In this document: one piece after another, positions 60,007-64,000 of the stretch
Layout of the letters: every line of letters starts with the position of its first letter
Numbering within the stretch: position 1 is the stretch's first letter
Assembly (NCBI RefSeq): GCF_002277025.1
Contig: NZ_NIWD01000007.1
Location: forward strand, 1,519 to 65,518
Origin: Sphingopyxis sp. GW247-27LB
Lineage (GTDB): Bacteria > Pseudomonadota > Alphaproteobacteria > Sphingomonadales > Sphingomonadaceae
DNA length: 64,000 nucleotides
Direction of reading: 5' to 3'
Translations under genes and position numbers: made by a program
Notes under the pieces: generated by a model
What the model was told of the DNA's origin: nothing
The model's database searches: none
What the model saw: the letters and a program-made list of their open reading frames with translations, nothing else

Positions 60007-61596
60007 TCACTCCCACTCGATCGTGCCCGGCGGCTTCGACGTATAGTCATAGACCACGCGGTTTATCCCTTGCACCTCGTTGATGATCCGCGTCGCGCAG
60101 CGGCTGAGGAAGCTCGCGTCGAAGGGATAGATGTCGGCGGTCATGCCGTCGGTCGAGGTGACGGCGCGCAGCGCGCAGACATGGTCGTAGGTGCGCCCGT
60201 CGCCCATCACGCCGACGGTCTTGACGGGAAGCAGCACCGCGAAGGCCTGCCAGATCGCGTCATAAAGCCCCGCGCTGCGGATTTCCTCGAGATAGACGGC
60301 GTCGGCCTTGCGGAGGATGTCGCAGCGGTCCTTCGATACCTCGCCCGGAATGCGGATCGCGAGGCCGGGGCCGGGGAAGGGATGGCGGCCGACGAAGATG
60401 TCGGGGAGGCCGAGTTCCTTGCCGAGCAGGCGCACCTCGTCCTTGAACAATTCGCGCAGCGGCTCGACCAGCTTCATGTTCATGCGTTCGGGCAGGCCGC
60501 CGACATTGTGGTGGCTCTTGATCGTCACGCTCGGCCCGCCGGTGAAGGAGACGCTTTCGATCACGTCGGGGTAGAGCGTGCCTTGCGCGAGGAAATCGGC
60601 GCCGCCGAGCTTCTTCGCTTCCTCCTCGAACACGTTGATGAATTCGCCGCCAATGAACTTGCGTTTCTTTTCGGGGTCGGTGACCCCCGCGAGGCCCGCC
60701 ATGAAACGCTCCTCGGCGTCGACCACGACGAGCGGGATGTTGTAATGGTCGCGGAACAGCCGCTCGACCTGCTCGCGTTCGTTGAGACGCAAGAGGCCAT
60801 GGTCGACGAAGACGCAGGTGAGCTGCTCGCCGATCGCCTCGTGGATCAGCACCGCGGCGACCGCGCTGTCGACCCCGCCCGACAGGCCGCAGAGCACGCG
60901 CTGGCCGCCGACTTGCGCGCGGATTTCGGCGATCTTGGTGGCGCGGAACTCGGCCATCGTCCAGTCGCCCGAACAGCCGCAGACGTGGCGAACGAAGTTC
61001 GCGATCAGCTTCGCGCCGTCAGGGGTGTGGACCACCTCGGGGTGGAACTGGGTGCCGTAATAGCGGCGCTCATCGTTGGCGATCAGCGCGAAGGGCGCAC
61101 CGTCGCTGATCGCGACGATGCGGAAGCCGGGCGCGAATTGCGTCACGCGGTCGCCGTGGCTCATCCACACCTGATGTCGCTCACCGACCTCCCACAGCCC
61201 GTCGAACAGCACGCAGGGCTCGGTGACGGTCAGGAAGGCGCGGCCGAATTCGCCGTCGCGCTCGCCGTCGGCGCCGCCAGGTTCGACCTGCCCGCCGAGT
61301 TGCTGGCTCATGACCTGCTGGCCGTAGCAGATGCCGAGAATGGGCAGGCCGCTGTCGAACACCGACTGCGGCGCGCGCGGGCTGCCCGTGGCGGGGACCG
61401 AGGCGGGCGAGCCCGAGAGGATCACGCCCTTGGGCCGCATCCGTTCGAGCGCGGCTTCGGCGCCGCTGAACGGGACGATCTCGCTATAGACCCCGGCCTC
61501 GCGGACGCGCCGGGCGATGAGCTGGGTGACCTGACTGCCGAAATCGACGATCAGGATGGATTCGGGGAGCGCGGCGGCGGTGTCTGGAGTCGGCAT
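60007..61596 (-). CDS. guaA: GMP synthase (glutamine-hydrolysing)
   Basis: A 529-residue enzyme that aminates XMP to GMP. The class I glutamine amidotransferase domain has Cys90 (LGICYGQQ) and the His-Glu of [11 protein letters not shown]; the synthetase domain has the PP-loop [15 protein letters not shown] and ends in the conserved [17 protein letters not shown]. It is a housekeeping gene that marks chromosomal backbone. Its 3' end is intact; guaA 3' ends are known integration sites for genomic islands, but none is seen at this one. Confidence 0.97.
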   Translation of the reverse strand: MPTPDTAAALPESILIVDFGSQVTQLIARRVREAGVYSEIVPFSGAEAALERMRPKGVILSGSPASVPATGSPRAPQSVFDSGLPILGICYGQQVMSQQLGGQVEPGGADGERDGEFGRAFLTVTEPCVLFDGLWEVGERHQVWMSHGDRVTQFAPGFRIVAISDGAPFALIANDERRYYGTQFHPEVVHTPDGAKLIANFVRHVCGCSGDWTMAEFRATKIAEIRAQVGGQRVLCGLSGGVDSAVAAVLIHEAIGEQLTCVFVDHGLLRLNEREQVERLFRDHYNIPLVVVDAEERFMAGLAGVTDPEKKRKFIGGEFINVFEEEAKKLGGADFLAQGTLYPDVIESVSFTGGPSVTIKSHHNVGGLPERMNMKLVEPLRELFKDEVRLLGKELGLPDIFVGRHPFPGPGLAIRIPGEVSKDRCDILRKADAVYLEEIRSAGLYDAIWQAFAVLLPVKTVGVMGDGRTYDHVCALRAVTSTDGMTADIYPFDASFLSRCATRIINEVQGINRVVYDYTSKPPGTIEWE

Positions 61597-61791
61597 GGCT
61601 GGCCGATAAAGAGGCGCGCCGCCGCTGTCCAGCGGTCGCTATGGGGCGCCGGTCGAACTTTTGTCGCGCTGCCATATTGTTGCGACAAATTGCGACCAGA
61701 TGAACCGCCGGGGCAAATCCATGTCATGCCGGGTTCAGCCGGACGCGCTAAGAAAAAACCAAGACAAGATTATAAGAAGGCTCCCCTTCCC

Positions 61792-64000
61792 ATGAAAAAG
61801 ATCCGCCTTTCCCTGTCCGCACGCGCGCTGTTGCTTGCCGGTGCCGCAACTGTTGCTGGTCCGGCGATGGCCGCGGCCGCCGATACGCTGCCCGATGCGG
61901 CCGCGGTCGCGCCCACCGATCAGCCGGTCGACGCCGATACGAGCGTGCCGAACGACCATGAGGGCGAAGAAGAGGAAGGCGAAATCGTCGTCACCGCGCA
62001 GCGTCTCGCGGGGCAGCTCGAAACCGATATCGCCGCCGATGCCGAACTCGATGAGGCCGCGATCGCGAGCTACGGCGCTTCGTCGATCGAGGAACTGCTC
62101 GACGCGCTCGAGCCGATGACGCGCTCGGGCCGCGGCCGCGGCGGCGGGCGCCCGGTCATCCTCGTCAACGGCCGCCGCACCTCGGGCTTCGGCGCGGTGC
62201 GCAACATCCCGCCCGAGGCGATCGCCAAGGTGGAGGTTTTTCCCGAAGAGGTCGCGCTGCAATATGGCTATGCCGCGACCGAGCGCGTCGTCAATTTCGT
62301 GCTCAAGCCGAATTTCCGGCAGGTGTCGGTCGAGGCGGAGGCCGGGGTGCCGACGCAGGGCGGCCAGTTCAAGAGCGAACTCGAACCCGCCTTCACCGCG
62401 ATCGGGAAGAACGGCCGGCTCAATCTTAACGCGAGCTGGGAGCATCAGACGATGCTGCTCGAAAGCGAGCGCAGCCTCGATTATGAGGACAGCGCCGAGG
62501 GCCGCGACCTTGCCGCGGGCGCGTCGGCGCGCAGCCTGCTGCCGGCGAAGGACAGCTATGTCATCGACGGCACGCTGGTGCGCAACATCGACAAGGTGAC
62601 CGAGGCGTCGGTCAGCTTGCGCTTCGACCAGACCGACAGTCTGAGCCTGCTCGGCCCCGACACGGGCGGGCCGGGGGATCCGCTGCGCCGCGACAGCCGG
62701 ACGCAGAACTGGACGAGCTCGGCGAGCGTCAACGGGATGCTCGGCGACTGGCGCTGGTCGGTGACGGGCAATTATGCCGACGCCGACACGCGCACCTTCA
62801 CCGACCGCGCCGGCGGCACCCGCGACCGTTTCGACAGCAGCCAGCAGAGCTTTGGCGCCAACACCAACTTCTCGGGCAGCCTCGGCGAGGGCTGGGCGGG
62901 CCCGCTTCGCCTGTCGGCGACCGCGAGCTATTCGGGGCTGCGCTTCGACAGCCAGTCGCAGCGCGGCGCGGTGGTCACGACCACCGACCTGTCGCGTGAC
63001 GTGCCGAGCGTCTTCGGGTCGCTCAACGTCCCCTTGCTCGACCCCGACTATAACGCCGGGCCGATCCGCGTGTCGGCGACGCTCAGCGGCCAGGTGCAGA
63101 AGCCGAGCGATTTCCAGACGCTGAAGAATTGGGGCGCCAACCTCAATTTCGTCTTCACCGACAATCTCTCGCTCGTCGCGAGCTTCAACAGCGACGAGGA
63201 GGCGCCCAGCGTGACGCAGCTCGGTGCCGCGCCGCTGACGACCGAGGGGGTGACCTATTACGACCTCAAGACCGGCCAGACGGGGTTGATCACGACCACG
63301 ACGGGCGGCAATCCCTTCCTGCTCGCCGAGCGGCGGCGCGACTTCAAGCTCGGGCTCAACTGGGAAGTGCCGATGGTCGAGGGGCTGCGCGTCTCGGTCA
63401 ACTACAACAGCAACAAAAGCTATGATACGGCGAACGGCTTCCCGCTGCTGACCCCCGAGATCGAGGCGGCCTTCCCCGACCGGGTGACGCGCGCGCCCGA
63501 CGGCACCTTGCTCGCGATCGATCAGCGGCCGGTCAATTTCGACCGCGCGAGCAATTCGCAAATCCGCTGGGGTTTCAATTTCGGCAAGAGCTTCGGCCAG
63601 CCCGAGCCGGGCGCTCGCGGCGGCGGCGAAGGTCGCGGCGGTCGCCGGTCGGGTGCGGGCGCACCGCCTCCCGAAGGCGGCGACACACCGCCGCCACCGC
63701 CCGAAGGCGCGGCGCGCGGCGAGGGCCAGCAGGCCGCGCCGCCGCCCGCAGCGGCGGAAGGCCCGCGGCGCGGCGGCGGAGGCCGCGGTTTCGGCCGGCG
63801 CGGCGGCGGTGGCGGGCCGTTCGGCGGCGGCCAGCAGGGCGGCCGCTGGCAGGTGTCGCTCTATCATACGATCAAGCTGACCGACAAAGTGCTGATCGGC
63901 CCCGGCGTGCCCGAGCTCGACCTGCTCCATGGCTCGGCGACGGGCAATGGCGGCGGCAGCAACCGTCATCTCGTCGAGCTCGACGGCGGTGTCTTCTACA
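61792..64000 (+). CDS. TonB-dependent receptor, partial (runs off the window)
   Basis: The frame opens at ATG 61792 with a signal peptide ending PAMAAAAD and stays open to base 64000 (about 736 codons). A plug-like region has EEGEIVVTAQRLAGQLETDI, RPVILVNGRRTSGFGAVRNI and VALQYGYAATERVVNFVLKP, followed by beta-barrel repeats. At about codons 606-685 lies a Gly/Arg/Pro-rich insert (EGRGGRRSGAGAPPPEGG, RGGGGGPFGGGQQGG). The opposite-strand frame over the same bases is a shadow. It is transcribed divergently from guaA. Confidence 0.85.
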   Translation, partial: MKKIRLSLSARALLLAGAATVAGPAMAAAADTLPDAAAVAPTDQPVDADTSVPNDHEGEEEEGEIVVTAQRLAGQLETDIAADAELDEAAIASYGASSIEELLDALEPMTRSGRGRGGGRPVILVNGRRTSGFGAVRNIPPEAIAKVEVFPEEVALQYGYAATERVVNFVLKPNFRQVSVEAEAGVPTQGGQFKSELEPAFTAIGKNGRLNLNASWEHQTMLLESERSLDYEDSAEGRDLAAGASARSLLPAKDSYVIDGTLVRNIDKVTEASVSLRFDQTDSLSLLGPDTGGPGDPLRRDSRTQNWTSSASVNGMLGDWRWSVTGNYADADTRTFTDRAGGTRDRFDSSQQSFGANTNFSGSLGEGWAGPLRLSATASYSGLRFDSQSQRGAVVTTTDLSRDVPSVFGSLNVPLLDPDYNAGPIRVSATLSGQVQKPSDFQTLKNWGANLNFVFTDNLSLVASFNSDEEAPSVTQLGAAPLTTEGVTYYDLKTGQTGLITTTTGGNPFLLAERRRDFKLGLNWEVPMVEGLRVSVNYNSNKSYDTANGFPLLTPEIEAAFPDRVTRAPDGTLLAIDQRPVNFDRASNSQIRWGFNFGKSFGQPEPGARGGGEGRGGRRSGAGAPPPEGGDTPPPPPEGAARGEGQQAAPPPAAAEGPRRGGGGRGFGRRGGGGGPFGGGQQGGRWQVSLYHTIKLTDKVLIGPGVPELDLLHGSATGNGGGSNRHLVELDGGVFY

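Noticed and set aside
60007..60030. guaA 3' end as the integration site of the element
   Set aside because: The 3' end of guaA is intact, the sequence beside it is ordinary backbone, and the accessory DNA lies on the far side of kdp with no integrase.
61735..63969. Very long minus-strand open frame (744 codons)
   Set aside because: It is antisense to a TonB receptor with clear motifs; its translation is Arg/Ala-rich low-complexity sequence typical of a high-GC shadow frame.
1..64000. CRISPR array, rRNA or intact tRNA genes
   Set aside because: No regularly spaced direct repeats and no rRNA or full tRNA pattern were seen on reading; absence was judged by eye only.

Overview
The window looks like a sphingomonad (Alphaproteobacteria; Sphingopyxis/Sphingobium-like). 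The reasons are the gene order and style of its F-type transfer operon, its high-GC coding, sphingomonad-style TonB receptors, and a Rieske-oxygenase aromatic catabolic cluster. A conjugative and catabolic accessory region (about 1-51.0 kb) is joined to ordinary chromosomal housekeeping genes (kdp, guaA; about 51.4-64 kb). That points to an integrated conjugative element or plasmid, or a strongly rearranged genomic island. No integrase, relaxase gene, coupling protein or replication gene is intact here.

Region 1 (1-3.5 kb): the C-terminal remnant of a helicase, then an IS21-family element (580-3158). The IS has an intact istB, an istA broken by a deletion plus frameshift, a perfect 8-bp target duplication, and a 109-bp tandem duplication at one end. 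Region 2 (3.5-21.5 kb, minus strand): an almost gap-free F-type type IV secretion operon read traA-L-E-K-B-dsbC-V-C-orf-trbI-S26 peptidase-W-U-trbC-N-F-H-G. Most genes overlap by 4 nt. It is read divergently from an XRE regulator, and the shared promoter region carries a perfect 14-bp inverted pair. An AlpA-like regulator follows.

Region 3 (22.6-25.6 kb): mobile-element debris. It holds an IS5-family element with a slippery A4G6 frameshift site and stitched fragments of a relaxase-like protein, a UvrA-like ATPase, an IS3 OrfA and a second IS5-type transposase.

Region 4 (25.7-46.2 kb): a LysR regulator divergent from a one-direction, 19-kb catabolic cluster. The genes encode naphthalene-type ring dioxygenase (alpha, beta), Rieske ferredoxin, two iron-sulfur reductases, cis-dihydrodiol dehydrogenase, 1,2-dihydroxynaphthalene-type extradiol dioxygenase, hydroxychromene-carboxylate isomerase, hydratase-aldolase, aldehyde dehydrogenase, two salicylate-hydroxylase-type oxygenases, gentisate dioxygenase, maleylpyruvate isomerase, fumarylpyruvate hydrolase, a second FAH-family hydrolase and a TonB receptor. 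Together they predict naphthalene (or a related bicyclic) -> salicylate -> gentisate -> fumarate + pyruvate. This gentisate logic resembles the nag pathway rather than the catechol meta-cleavage route usually described for sphingomonads.

Region 5 (46.2-51.0 kb): IS66, IS3 and IS110 fragments, then a minus-strand operon (GntR regulator, HMG-CoA-lyase-like enzyme, CaiB-type CoA transferase, and an isochorismatase-like gene cut off by the IS110 fragment). A MarR C-terminal remnant follows. Region 6 (51.4-64 kb): kdpFABCDE preceded by a 27-codon ORF, two small membrane-protein genes, guaA on the minus strand, and the start of a large TonB-dependent receptor that runs off the window.
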